DNA from: Streptomyces ortus
GTDB taxonomy: Bacteria; Actinomycetota; Actinomycetes; Streptomycetales; Streptomycetaceae
DNA: 64,000 nucleotides
Direction: 5' to 3'
Assembly (NCBI RefSeq): GCF_026341275.1
Contig: NZ_JAIFZO010000002.1
Coordinates: 2,643,264 to 2,707,263, forward strand
Both the position numbers and the translations under genes were made by a program. Positions 16,433 to 25,170 of this stretch are shown in pieces. How positions within the stretch are numbered: the first letter of the stretch is position 1; the number at the start of each line of letters is the position of its first letter. The notes under the pieces were generated by a model, which did not search any database, was not told where the DNA came from, and saw nothing but the letters and a program-made list of their open reading frames with translations.

Positions 16433-17647
16433 TCAGCGCGGCTTCGACAGTGCCGAGCGCAGCCGCGGTGTCAGCCGGTCCTCGACCAGGCGGTTCAGCA
16501 GCCGGGCCAGTGTCAGCATCGTCACGACCGTCAGCGGTGCGGTCACGTACGACGGAAGGCCCAGGCCCTGGTGGTAGGCCTTGATGGCCACCCAGCCCAG
16601 GTGCTCGTGGACCAGGTAGAAGGGGTACGTCAGCGCGCCGGCCACCGTGAGCCACGGCCAGTTCGCCCGGTCCAGCCGGCCCAGCGCGACCGCGGCGACC
16701 GCGGCGAAGCCCAGGGTGACGACGAGGATGATCCCGGTCGCGCTGCGGTCGGAGAAGAACCGCGGGTCGGGCGCGTGCCACAGCTCCGCCACCGCGTAGT
16801 GCTGGCCGATCAGCCAGCTCACGAGCACGATGCCCCAGGCGTACGCGTCGCGCCGGTCGCGGTGGACGAGGTACAGGCCGATGCCGCCGATGAAGAACGG
16901 TGCGTACTCGGGCATCAGGATCAGGTCGAGCAGTGGTTCCCGCGCCGCCTGCGCGATCGCCGCGGCCAGCGTCCAGCTCGCGCAGAACAGGATCACGCGC
17001 CGGCGGGTCGCCCCGGGCAGGACCACGCAGAGGGCGAACAGCGCGTAGAAGCGGACCTCGGCCCAGAGCGTCCAGCAGACGCCGAGCACCCGGTCGGCGC
17101 CCAGCGGCTGCTGCATGAGGGTCAGGTTCAGCAGCGCGTCGCTGGGCGAGACGGCGTGGTAGGCGACCACCGGCAGCGCGAAGACGGCCGTGACGATGAC
17201 GATCGCCGCCCAGTACGCCGGCATCAGCCGGGAGACCCGTGAGGCGAAGAACGAGCGCAGGCTCCGTCCCCAGCCGCTCATGCAGATCACGAAGCCGCTG
17301 ATCACGAAGAAGATCTGCACGCCCAGACAGCCGTACGCGAACCAGGTGTGCAGCGTGGGGAACTGGAGCTGGGGCGAGGTGCCCCAGGCCGCGCTCACCT
17401 CGCCGTCCCGGCCGCCGTAGTGGTACGCGGCGACCATCAGGGCGGCGATCAGTCGCAGCCCGTCCAGCGCACGCAGGCGCGGCGCGTGCTTCTTGGGAGC
17501 TGTGGGAGCTGTGGGAGCTATCCGAGGAGGGGCAGAAGCGCTGTCGCCCGTCTCGGTGGAGGTCGCTCCGGCGGGAGGTGCCGTTCCGGCGGAAGTGACC
17601 GCCCCGGCGGACGACGTCGGGACGGTCGACGATTCCACGGCGCTCAT
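16433..17647 (-). CDS. membrane acyltransferase (acyltransferase 3 / OafA family)
   Basis: 404 aa. A Ser/Thr/Pro/Ala-rich N-terminus of about 55 residues precedes the family start RALDGLRLIAALMVAAYHYG, whose His is the expected catalytic residue. About ten hydrophobic segments follow, including GCLGVQIFFVISGFVICMSG. Such proteins O-acylate surface polysaccharides at the membrane. It overlaps the polysialyltransferase-like gene by 4 bp (ATGA) and is the last gene of the leftward operon. The likely job is O-acetylation of the nonulosonate polymer, inferred from context. Confidence 0.85.
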   Translation of the reverse strand: MSAVESSTVPTSSAGAVTSAGTAPPAGATSTETGDSASAPPRIAPTAPTAPKKHAPRLRALDGLRLIAALMVAAYHYGGRDGEVSAAWGTSPQLQFPTLHTWFAYGCLGVQIFFVISGFVICMSGWGRSLRSFFASRVSRLMPAYWAAIVIVTAVFALPVVAYHAVSPSDALLNLTLMQQPLGADRVLGVCWTLWAEVRFYALFALCVVLPGATRRRVILFCASWTLAAAIAQAAREPLLDLILMPEYAPFFIGGIGLYLVHRDRRDAYAWGIVLVSWLIGQHYAVAELWHAPDPRFFSDRSATGIILVVTLGFAAVAAVALGRLDRANWPWLTVAGALTYPFYLVHEHLGWVAIKAYHQGLGLPSYVTAPLTVVTMLTLARLLNRLVEDRLTPRLRSALSKPR

Positions 17648-18978
17648 CCGAGAGTGGCCCTCTTCAGGGATCGGGCGCGCTTGGCCACCCGGCGTACCGT
17701 CGCGTTGCGTGGGATGAAGGCGAGCTGCGCCGGTACCGCGCCGGGCAGTCCCAGCGAGGTGAGGCGCCGCCGCTTGAAGTAGCGCCAGGTGTCGGTGTTC
17801 AGACGCTCGGTCAGGTACCGCTCGGCGCCCGGCCGGGTGTCCGGGTAGATCTTGGGCTGCATGGCGAAGCCCACGGCCCGTACCAGCTCGGACAGTTCGT
17901 CGGCGGTCATGCCCTGACGCTGTGCGGTGACCGCCGCGCGGTCCGTCAGCTCCGGGAGCAGCGCGTCCACGATCGTGACGGGGACGCGGTTGCTGTTCTC
18001 GTACGGGGTGAGGCGTTCGAGGAGGGGTTCGGTGCCGATGCGGGCGACCGGGAGGCCGTACAGCGCGGAGGCCGTGAGCAGTGCGGTGGAGAAGCAGCCG
18101 ACGACGAGCGCGGGCCGCATCCGCTGGTAGAGCACCTCGGCGAGGACCGGGGTGTCGAGCACCGTGAGGTCGGCGCCGATCCGCGTCGCCTCCTTCTCCA
18201 GGGCGCGCGACCAGCGGGCCGGCGCGCTGGGGTGCGGTTTGAACACGATCCGCTCGTGCCCGAGGGCGACGGCGCCCTTGAGCATCCGTACGTGCAGGTC
18301 CTCCTCCTCCTCGGCGGTGAGGATGCCAAGGGCGGAGAGGTACTGGCCGAGCAGCAGGGCCGGTTCGTCGATGGCGGGCAACTCGTCGCCCGTCTTGACG
18401 AGTTCGGTCAGGACGTCGGTGAAGACCGTGGTCGGCACGATCTCCGGTCCGACGCCGAACTCCGTGAGGAGCAAGGGGGTGAGGCCCGGCACCAGGTCGA
18501 GGTGCAGGAGCCGGTCGATCCGGGTGCCGACCAGCGGGTCGAGCTTGTTGCGGGTCGGGCCGTAACTCATCAGGCCGTCGGCGTAGACGGTGACGGGGGC
18601 GCCGGTGAAGATCTGGGTGAGGCCGAGCGCGGGGTTCACCTGGATCGACTCGACGACCAGCTCGACGTCGTCGTCGCCGAGTCCCCAGGCGAGCCGCAGA
18701 TGCCGTTCCCACAGCGGTACGTCGTCGAGCCGCGGGGCCCAGCCGCCCGGGTGGAACGGGGAGATGGTCTCGTTCCACGAGATCACGTCGTCGAACCGGC
18801 TGCGCAACTGCGTGAAGCCGGGCATCTCGTCGACGCCGGGTGTCGTCTCGGGGGTCGCGGCGTTGTTGGAGACGAGCAGGACGCGCCGGTCCGCGGGGCG
18901 GAAGCAGCCGGCGTCGACGGCGGCGGCGAGTGTCGCCGTGCCGTACAGCGTCGACGCCATGAAGATCTGGGTCCTCAC
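17644..18978 (-). CDS. polysialyltransferase-like glycosyltransferase
   Basis: 444 aa, matching the alpha-2,8-polysialyltransferase family in its key motifs: an acidic-Gly motif in VYADGLMSYG, the HP motif in IVFKPHPSAP, and the ST motif in VVGCFSTALLTASALYGLPV. These are the CMP-binding and catalytic signatures of bacterial sialyltransferases of the GT-B fold. It should polymerise or add nonulosonic acid residues from a CMP donor. No signal or membrane helix is present, so it should act on the cytoplasmic face. The GTG start overlaps the upstream GT2 stop (GTGA), and its own stop overlaps the acyltransferase start. Confidence 0.8.
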   Translation of the reverse strand: MRTQIFMASTLYGTATLAAAVDAGCFRPADRRVLLVSNNAATPETTPGVDEMPGFTQLRSRFDDVISWNETISPFHPGGWAPRLDDVPLWERHLRLAWGLGDDDVELVVESIQVNPALGLTQIFTGAPVTVYADGLMSYGPTRNKLDPLVGTRIDRLLHLDLVPGLTPLLLTEFGVGPEIVPTTVFTDVLTELVKTGDELPAIDEPALLLGQYLSALGILTAEEEEDLHVRMLKGAVALGHERIVFKPHPSAPARWSRALEKEATRIGADLTVLDTPVLAEVLYQRMRPALVVGCFSTALLTASALYGLPVARIGTEPLLERLTPYENSNRVPVTIVDALLPELTDRAAVTAQRQGMTADELSELVRAVGFAMQPKIYPDTRPGAERYLTERLNTDTWRYFKRRRLTSLGLPGAVPAQLAFIPRNATVRRVAKRARSLKRATLG

Positions 18979-19952
18979 GCGGACACCCCCGCGGCGGCCG
19001 GACGGCGGCGCAGCCGGCGCAGTCGCGTCGCGCGCTGTATGTCCATGGAGTCGAGGGCGTCATCGAGGACGTCCTGCGGCATACGCCGCAATGCGACGGC
19101 ACTCATCGACTTCAGTTTCCGTGCCACTGGCGGCTCGAACCTTTCGATGGATCCCAGATGATGGGAAATAATCGCACAGTAGGTCCGCACGGCCTTCGGG
19201 AGGAGTTTATCCGCGTCCCGGTCCTCGGCCGTTTCACTTACCACCTGGTCGAACGCGCGAATGAAATCCAGCTGCCGTACGTCACCGATCTGCGTCAGTG
19301 AGGAGGCGACCCCGCGCCGGTAGAACACCCCGAGCAGACCCACCGTGGCGAACGATTCCGCCTCCCGGTGCAGCTTCCAGATCCACGGCCGGTCCTCGGC
19401 CGTGCGCAGCCCGTCGGTGAAGTGCAGCAGGCCCCGGTCGGCCAGCCTGCGGTGGTAGATGCCGGCCCACGCGTACGCGTAGTCGACGGAGGTGGAGCGG
19501 TCGGCGGGCAGGATCGCCTCGCGCGGATCGAGGACGACACCGCGTCTGCCGTATGGCACACGGTGGACGGAGCGGGCCCGCGCGGTGCACTGGACATGGT
19601 CCGTGCGCACGAAGTCGCAGCCCAACTCCTCGATGGAGGCGAGCAGTTGCTCGTAATAGCCGGGGGCGAGCCAGTCGTCCCCGTCGAGGAACGTGAGGTA
19701 CTCGCCCCGCGCCGCGTCGATGCCGGTGTTGCGCGCGGTGGCCAGTCCTCCGTTCTGCTCGTGTCTGACATGCACCGCGCCCGGGAGCTCGCGCTCCGCG
19801 CGCGCGAGGATGTCCGGCGTCTCGTCGCGGGAGCAGTCGTCGACGAGAATGAACTCGAAGTCGTCGCGTGCGTTGGCACGCAGACTCTTCAGGGTGTCGG
19901 GCGCATATTGCTGCACGTTGTAGAACGGCACGATGACGGAGAGCTTGACCAC
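18975..19952 (-). CDS. family 2 glycosyltransferase
   Basis: 325 aa. The GT-A fold motifs are all present: LSVIVPFYNVQQYAPDTLKS, the nucleotide-binding ILVDDCSRDETPDIL, the metal-binding FLDGDDWLAPGYYEQL, and the acceptor motif TAEDRPWIWKLH. It uses a nucleotide-sugar donor, probably adding a neutral sugar or starting the polymer. It is the first gene of the leftward arm and is divergent from the DUF6716-like gene. GTG start with TAACGT 7 nt upstream, a leaderless arrangement. Confidence 0.88.
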   Translation of the reverse strand: MVKLSVIVPFYNVQQYAPDTLKSLRANARDDFEFILVDDCSRDETPDILARAERELPGAVHVRHEQNGGLATARNTGIDAARGEYLTFLDGDDWLAPGYYEQLLASIEELGCDFVRTDHVQCTARARSVHRVPYGRRGVVLDPREAILPADRSTSVDYAYAWAGIYHRRLADRGLLHFTDGLRTAEDRPWIWKLHREAESFATVGLLGVFYRRGVASSLTQIGDVRQLDFIRAFDQVVSETAEDRDADKLLPKAVRTYCAIISHHLGSIERFEPPVARKLKSMSAVALRRMPQDVLDDALDSMDIQRATRLRRLRRRPAAAGVSA

Positions 19953-19959
19953 CCACGTG

Positions 19960-19965
19960 ACGTTA
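19960..19965 (-). promoter_or_regulatory. -10 element for the leftward glycan operon
   Basis: TAACGT on the minus strand lies exactly 7 nt before the GTG of the GT2 gene with no ribosome site between. This fits a leaderless promoter. The divergent gap to 20150 is only 198 bp, so both arms share this control region. Confidence 0.5.
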
Positions 19966-20137
19966 GGCGGCGGCCCGGCATTCGTCTTGACCGTTGGTGA
20001 GATCTCAGGTGAACGACACGTGGCGGAATGGTGAACCGGGCCTTATTGCGGGCGCATCCAAGACGGCATCGCCATTCGGCGGTGTGCTGTTAACCCTTTG
20101 TTGTATTCCGGTTGGGCCGGTGATCGGAATCGCTTCC

Positions 20138-20143
20138 TAGCGT
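20138..20143 (+). promoter_or_regulatory. -10 element for the rightward glycan operon
   Basis: TAGCGT lies exactly 7 nt before the GTG at 20151 with no Shine-Dalgarno. The geometry matches the divergent GT2 promoter, suggesting both arms make leaderless mRNAs. Confidence 0.5.
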
Positions 20144-20150
20144 CTTCGGT

Positions 20151-21500
20151 GTGCCAGCAAGTACCGAGAAGTCCCTGCGAGTGGCCGTGCTCGCCGATTC
20201 CGATACCCGGTGGAAATGGGGCGCGCTCACCGCGAACCGTATCGCACCGGCCGATTCGGACATCAGGCTCGACGGCTATCTCCTGCGGGGCCGTGCGACC
20301 CCCACCGCCCGTCAGCTCGAAGAGGTCGGCGTGCGCGCCGACTCCCTGCGGGAGGTCACCGCTGTCGAGTTCCTGCGGGAGATGGCCCGCGAGGAGGCCG
20401 CGTACGACGTCCTCGTGCTGTCCCTCGTCGGGGGCGGGGTCCAGGCGATGCTGCACGGGCTGTCCCACCAGTGGCGGGAGCGCGCGGCGACGGGGAGCAC
20501 GAAGCGGCCCGTGGTCGTCACCGGCTACGTCGGCGTCGTCTACGAGAAGCTCGCCGACGGCCTGCTCCTGCGGCACGGCGCGGACCTCGTCCTCGCCAAC
20601 TCCCGCCAGGACGCGGACCGTTTCACGGCCGTGTACGAGGGAGTGGGCGCCGACGCCTCCTCGGTGACCGAGGTCGCCCTGCCGTTCCTCGGCGGCGACC
20701 CGTACGAGAAGCACGACCCGTACACGGTCGTCTTCGCCGCGCAGCCCTCCGTGCCGGAGAGCCGCAAGGACCGTACGTACCTGCTGAACCGGCTCGTCCA
20801 GCACGCCAGGCTGCACCCGGACCGCGAGGTCCTGCTGAAGCTGCGCTCCAGGCCGGGCGAGCACACCACGCACATCGAGGAGCAGCCCTACCAGCGCCTC
20901 GCGGAGCGGATCCCCGGCGGCCTCCCCGCCAACCTCCGCCTCGTGTACGGGCACATGGGCGACGTCCTCGACCGTACGGACCTGCTGGTCACCGTCAGTT
21001 CCACGGCGGCCCTCGAATCGCTGCACCGGCGGATCCCCACCGTGGTCCTCAGCGACCTCGGGGTTCGCGAGTCGCTCGGCAACCACCACTTCGTGGGCTC
21101 CGGCTGCCTCGCCTCCTGGGACCAGCTGGACGACGGGCACATCCCGTCGCCCGACGAGCGGTGGGTCGCCCGGCAGGGCGTCGCCGCCGGCTCCACCGCG
21201 GACGGCGGCTCCTACGAGACGGCCTTCGACGCGGCCCGCGAGCGCATCGCCGCGCTGCTCGGCCAGGGCCCGCTGCCCGGTCTCGCCCCCTACTACACGC
21301 CTGTCACCGCGCCCGGCTACCTGCCCGGCATCCTCGCCCGCCACCACCTCGCCCCGGACGGCAGTCCGCTGCCCGGCGCGCCCGACGCGGACCGGGAGCC
21401 GGGGGCCGTGCGGCAGATCGTGCGGCGCGCCGCACGCGGCGCGTACCGGCACGGGGTGCAGCGGGTGGCGCCCGTCATCCGGCGGATGGGGGAGCTGTGA
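20151..21500 (+). CDS. DUF6716-type putative glycosyltransferase
   Basis: 449 aa, first gene of the rightward arm. I recognise it as the DUF6716 type that accompanies sialate genes in actinobacteria. The layout looks like GT-B: an N-terminal Rossmann-like half (RVAVLADSDTRWKWGALTAN, VLVLSLVGGGVQAMLHGLSH) and a C-terminal half with LLKLRSRPGEHTTH and TDLLVTVSSTAALESLHRRI, which recall the HP and ST motifs of sialyltransferases. It has no signal or membrane segment. GTG start, leaderless-type promoter. The sugar it transfers is unknown. Confidence 0.75.
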   Translation: MPASTEKSLRVAVLADSDTRWKWGALTANRIAPADSDIRLDGYLLRGRATPTARQLEEVGVRADSLREVTAVEFLREMAREEAAYDVLVLSLVGGGVQAMLHGLSHQWRERAATGSTKRPVVVTGYVGVVYEKLADGLLLRHGADLVLANSRQDADRFTAVYEGVGADASSVTEVALPFLGGDPYEKHDPYTVVFAAQPSVPESRKDRTYLLNRLVQHARLHPDREVLLKLRSRPGEHTTHIEEQPYQRLAERIPGGLPANLRLVYGHMGDVLDRTDLLVTVSSTAALESLHRRIPTVVLSDLGVRESLGNHHFVGSGCLASWDQLDDGHIPSPDERWVARQGVAAGSTADGGSYETAFDAARERIAALLGQGPLPGLAPYYTPVTAPGYLPGILARHHLAPDGSPLPGAPDADREPGAVRQIVRRAARGAYRHGVQRVAPVIRRMGEL

Positions 21501-21550
21501 CGGTTCGCTCCGCGGCGGGGGCTGCTTTGAACCTGCGGGTCCGTCGTGGC

Positions 21551-21575
21551 TGGTCGCGCAGTTCCCCGCGCCCCT
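21551..21575 (+). repeat. intergenic GC-rich repeat copy
   Basis: A copy of the GTTCCCCGCGCCCCT family lies in the 118-bp gap between the DUF6716-like and CMP-sialate synthetase genes, followed by a short TTCGGGGCG complement. It may cap an mRNA end or modulate readthrough inside the operon. Confidence 0.7.
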
Positions 21576-21618
21576 TTCGGGGCGCCATACGCCAGCCCTT
21601 CATCAAGGAGTACAGGTA

Positions 21619-22917
21619 ATGACCAACTCGGAAGCGGGACGGCTCAAGTCCGTGCCCCGTGTGCTCGCGGTGATTCCCGCCCGGGGCGGGTCCAAGGGGG
21701 TGCCCGCCAAGAACCTGCTGCCCGTCGGCGGTGTGCCGCTCGTCGCCCGGGCGGTGCGCGAGTGCCGTGCGGCCCGCCTCGTCACGGACGTCGTGGTCTC
21801 CACCGACGACCAGGCGATCGCCTCCGCCGCCCGTGAGGCCGGCGCCGAGGTCGTCCTGCGGCCCGCCGCCATCGCCGGCGACACCGCGACCTCCGAGGCG
21901 GCCGTCCTGCACGCCATGGACGCCCACGAGGCCCTGCACGGCTCCGCCGTCGACGCCGTACTCCTCGTGCAGTGCACCAGCCCTTTCATCATCCGCGAGG
22001 ACATCGACTCGGTGGCCGGCGCGGTCGTCGAGAACGGCGCCGACACCGCGCTGACCGTGGCGCCCTTCCACGGATTCATCTGGCGCGACGCCGACGACGA
22101 CCCGGCCGCGGTCGACACCGAACTCACCCGGTCCGTCGGCGGCGCCACCGCCCTGGCCAACACCACGGCCACCGACGGGGGGTACGGCGTCAACCACGAC
22201 AAGTCCTTCCGGCCGCGCCGCCAGGACCGGCCCCAGGACCTCCTGGAGACCGGCGCCGCGTACTGCATGGACGCGGCGGGCCTGCGCGAGCACAAGCACC
22301 GCTTCTTCGGCCGGACGGAACTCGTGCGGACCGACCCCGCGCGGGTCCTGGAGATCGACGACCCGCACGACCTCGCCCGCGCCCGGGCCCTCGCGCCGCT
22401 CTTCGACGCGAACCGGCCGGGCACCCTCCCGACCGCCGACGACATCGACGCGGTCGTCCTCGACTTCGACGGCACCCAGACCGACGACAGGGTGCTGATC
22501 GACTCCGACGGAAAGGAGTTCGTCTCCGTGCACCGCGGCGACGGACTCGGCATCGCGGCCCTGCGCAGGAGCGGCCTGAAGATGCTGATCCTCTCCACGG
22601 AGCAGAACCCGGTCGTCGCCGCCCGCGCACGGAAGCTCAAGATCCCCGTGCTGCACGGCATCGACCGGAAAGACCTCGCACTGAAGCAGTGGTGCGAGGA
22701 ACAGGGCATCGCGCCCGAGCGCGTGCTCTACGTCGGCAACGACGTCAACGACCTCCCGTGCTTCGCCCTCGTCGGCTGGCCCGTGGCGGTCGCGAGCGCC
22801 CACGACGTCGTACGCGGCTCCGCGCGCGCGGTCACCACCGTCCCCGGTGGCGACGGCGCGATCCGAGAGATCGCCAGCTGGATCCTCGGCCCCTCTCTCG
22901 ACTCCCTCGACAAGTAA
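21619..22917 (+). CDS. neuA: bifunctional CMP-nonulosonate cytidylyltransferase / HAD phosphatase
   Basis: 432 aa. Residues ~12-245 are an acylneuraminate cytidylyltransferase: LAVIPARGGSKGVPAKNLLP, DVVVSTDDQAIASAAREAGA and LLVQCTSPFI, which activates sialic-type acids as CMP sugars. Residues ~270-425 are a KdsC-like HAD domain with DFDGTQTDD, LILSTEQNP, the Lys of KDLALKQWCEE and VGNDVND, the full catalytic set. The fusion resembles the domain order of animal CMAS. AAGGAG lies 8 nt before the ATG. The gene is followed by neuB after 14 bp. Confidence 0.92.
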   Translation: MTNSEAGRLKSVPRVLAVIPARGGSKGVPAKNLLPVGGVPLVARAVRECRAARLVTDVVVSTDDQAIASAAREAGAEVVLRPAAIAGDTATSEAAVLHAMDAHEALHGSAVDAVLLVQCTSPFIIREDIDSVAGAVVENGADTALTVAPFHGFIWRDADDDPAAVDTELTRSVGGATALANTTATDGGYGVNHDKSFRPRRQDRPQDLLETGAAYCMDAAGLREHKHRFFGRTELVRTDPARVLEIDDPHDLARARALAPLFDANRPGTLPTADDIDAVVLDFDGTQTDDRVLIDSDGKEFVSVHRGDGLGIAALRRSGLKMLILSTEQNPVVAARARKLKIPVLHGIDRKDLALKQWCEEQGIAPERVLYVGNDVNDLPCFALVGWPVAVASAHDVVRGSARAVTTVPGGDGAIREIASWILGPSLDSLDK

Positions 22918-22931
22918 GGAACGTCTCCACC

Positions 22932-23870
22932 ATGAGCTCCAACTCCCGTCTGCGCACCTTCGGTTCCAAGACCGCGGGCCCCGGCCACCCCGTCTACGTC
23001 GTCGGCGAGATCGGCATCAACCACAACGGCGACCTGGAGAACGCGTTCAAGCTGATCGACGCCGCCGCCGAGGCCGGCTGCGACGCCGTCAAGTTCCAGA
23101 AGCGCACCCCGGAGATCTGCACCCCGCGCGACCAGTGGGACATCGAGCGCGACACCCCCTGGGGCCGGATGACCTACATCGACTACCGCCACCGCGTGGA
23201 GTTCGGCGAGGACGAGTACCGCAAGATCGACGAGTACTCCAAGTCGAAGAACATCGCCTGGTTCGCCTCCCCGTGGGACACCGAGGCCGTCGCCTTCCTG
23301 GAGAAGTTCGACGTCCCGGCCCACAAGGTCGCCTCCGCCTCCCTCACCGACGACGAGCTGCTGCGCTCGCTGCGCGCCACCGGCCGCACGGTCATCCTCT
23401 CCACCGGCATGTCGACGCCGAAGCAGATCCGCCACGCCGTCGAGGTCCTCGGCAGCGACAACATCCTGATGTGCCACGCCACGTCGACCTACCCGGCGCA
23501 GGCCGAGGAGCTCAACCTCCGCGTCATCAACACCCTCCAGGCCGAGTACCCGAACGTCCCGATCGGCTACTCCGGCCACGAGACGGGCCTGCAGACCACC
23601 CTCGCCGCGGTCGCCCTCGGCGCCGCCTTCGTCGAGCGCCACATCACCCTGGACCGCGCGATGTGGGGCTCCGACCAGGCCGCCTCCGTCGAGCCGCAGG
23701 GCCTCACCCGCCTCGTCCGTGACATCCGCACCATCGAGGCCTCCCTCGGCGACGGCGTCAAGAAGGTCTACGAGTCCGAGCTGGGCCCGATGAAGAAGCT
23801 GCGCCGCGTCTCGGGCGTCGTCGCCGAGGCGGAGATCGCGGCGGCGGCCGGCGAGCCGGTCGCGGTCTGA
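22932..23870 (+). CDS. neuB: nonulosonate (sialic acid/Kdn) synthase lacking the SAF domain
   Basis: 312 aa. The TIM-barrel NeuB domain is complete: VGEIGINHNGDLENAFKLID, DAVKFQKRTPEICTPR, FASPWDTEAVAFLEKFDVPA, LSTGMSTPKQI, GYSGHETGL and VERHITLDRAMWGSDQAASV. It condenses PEP with a mannose-type sugar. Most NeuB/NANS proteins carry a C-terminal antifreeze-like SAF domain and run to about 345 aa; this one stops soon after the barrel (AEIAAAAGEPVAV). AAGGA overlaps the neuA stop and lies 11 nt before the ATG, so the two are co-translated. Confidence 0.92.
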   Translation: MSSNSRLRTFGSKTAGPGHPVYVVGEIGINHNGDLENAFKLIDAAAEAGCDAVKFQKRTPEICTPRDQWDIERDTPWGRMTYIDYRHRVEFGEDEYRKIDEYSKSKNIAWFASPWDTEAVAFLEKFDVPAHKVASASLTDDELLRSLRATGRTVILSTGMSTPKQIRHAVEVLGSDNILMCHATSTYPAQAEELNLRVINTLQAEYPNVPIGYSGHETGLQTTLAAVALGAAFVERHITLDRAMWGSDQAASVEPQGLTRLVRDIRTIEASLGDGVKKVYESELGPMKKLRRVSGVVAEAEIAAAAGEPVAV

Positions 23871-23937
23871 CCCGTCCCGCTCCCCCCTTCGTCATTCCCA
23901 CCCCTTCCGATTCCAGGGAAGCGACGGTCGTACGTCG

Positions 23938-25170
23938 ATGAGTCCCCGCGCCGGGTCCACCGGCCCCCAGTCACCCGCCACGCTGGCTTTCGTGGAAAGT
24001 CCGGTGCAGCTCCTGAACGTCCTGGAGTGGGCGCACGCGCACGCCCTGAAGGCCGCGGCCCTCAGGAGCACCGGCGAGACCTGCGGGCCCCCGGGCCCGG
24101 AACTGGGAGCCGGCCGGCCCGGCGGAACCGGCAGGTTCGGGCGGTCGGGCAAGCCCGGCGGGTCGGGCAGGCCCGGCAGGACCGGTGACGCCAGGCCGGG
24201 GGAGGCCGGCAGCGGCCTCACGCTCGTCGTCCTGTCGCCCACCGACCCGATGACCCGCGGCCAGCTCAGACGCATGGCCGAGCTGGCCAGGGACGAGGGG
24301 TACGACGTGCGGTGGGAGGAGGCGAGGGGCGGCACGACCGCGCCCTTCCACACGGTCGGCGGACTCGCGCCGCTGCTGCGGCGCGCACGGCGCATCGTGA
24401 TGGGCGACCCCTTCTCGCGGTACGTGCAGCTGCTGCTGACCATCACCCGCGCCCGCGACCTCGTCGTCGTGGACGACGGGACCGCGACCATGGAGTTCGT
24501 CTCCCAGCTGGCCCGCGGTGAACGGCTGGTGCGCTGGCACCGGCGCGGCGGGCGCCCCGGGGCCCGGGACCTGGTCTTCGCACCGGTCTCGGCCCGGGCC
24601 CGCCGACGGCTCACCCCCGGCGCCGGACGCCGCGTGGAGATCTTCTCCTCCATGCCGATCGACGAGACGCCCGAGGGCGTCGACATCTCGGCCAACGACT
24701 TCGCGTGGACCCGGGCCCGCTTCGGCCCGCCCCGCATCACCAAGGGCGCCGACCTGGTCGGCACGTCCCTGGTGGAGACCGGGGTCGTCGACCCCGACCG
24801 CTACCTCGAAGCGGTCAAGGGGCTGGCCGGCACCTACGGGGCCACCCGCTACTTCGCCCACCGCAGGGAGAGCCCCGAGAAGCTGCACCGGCTGGCCGTC
24901 GAGACCGGCCTGGAGATCGTCCGCCCGGACCTCCCCCTGGAGCTGATCGCCCGCCGGGGCCCCATCGGCCGCACGATCCTCAGCTTCCCCTCCACGGTGG
25001 TCCACACCCTGCCGCTCGCGCTGGCCGGCACGGACGTCAAGGTCGCCGTCTTCGACATCGACCCGGCCTGGCTCACCGAGAACGCCTCCCCCCGCGCCCA
25101 GGGCTTCCTCTCGGGCGTCACGGACACGGCACGCGACGTCCACCGCCTGTCGGCGATCACGGCCGTCTGA
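23938..25170 (+). CDS. second sialyltransferase-like protein with a Gly/Pro/Arg-rich insert
   Basis: 410 aa. After TLAFVESPVQLLNVLEWAHA, a start typical of GT52-like sialyltransferases, residues ~48-97 are a low-complexity stretch rich in Gly, Pro and Arg (GRPGGTGRFGRSGKPGGSGR). The fold then resumes with LVVLSPTDPMTRGQLRRMAE, VVVDDGTATMEFV (acidic-Gly motif), YFAHRRESPEKLHRLA (HR in place of HP) and ILSFPSTVVHTLPLALAG (ST motif). It is the last gene of the rightward operon, 67 bp after neuB. Predicted to transfer a nonulosonate from CMP. The ATG has no strong ribosome site. Confidence 0.7.
   Translation: MSPRAGSTGPQSPATLAFVESPVQLLNVLEWAHAHALKAAALRSTGETCGPPGPELGAGRPGGTGRFGRSGKPGGSGRPGRTGDARPGEAGSGLTLVVLSPTDPMTRGQLRRMAELARDEGYDVRWEEARGGTTAPFHTVGGLAPLLRRARRIVMGDPFSRYVQLLLTITRARDLVVVDDGTATMEFVSQLARGERLVRWHRRGGRPGARDLVFAPVSARARRRLTPGAGRRVEIFSSMPIDETPEGVDISANDFAWTRARFGPPRITKGADLVGTSLVETGVVDPDRYLEAVKGLAGTYGATRYFAHRRESPEKLHRLAVETGLEIVRPDLPLELIARRGPIGRTILSFPSTVVHTLPLALAGTDVKVAVFDIDPAWLTENASPRAQGFLSGVTDTARDVHRLSAITAV

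Noticed and set aside
24080..24225. Gly-rich insert in the sialyltransferase-like gene as a sequencing error
   Set aside because: The frame stays open on both sides, and the units are degenerate rather than identical, so real sequence is more likely.
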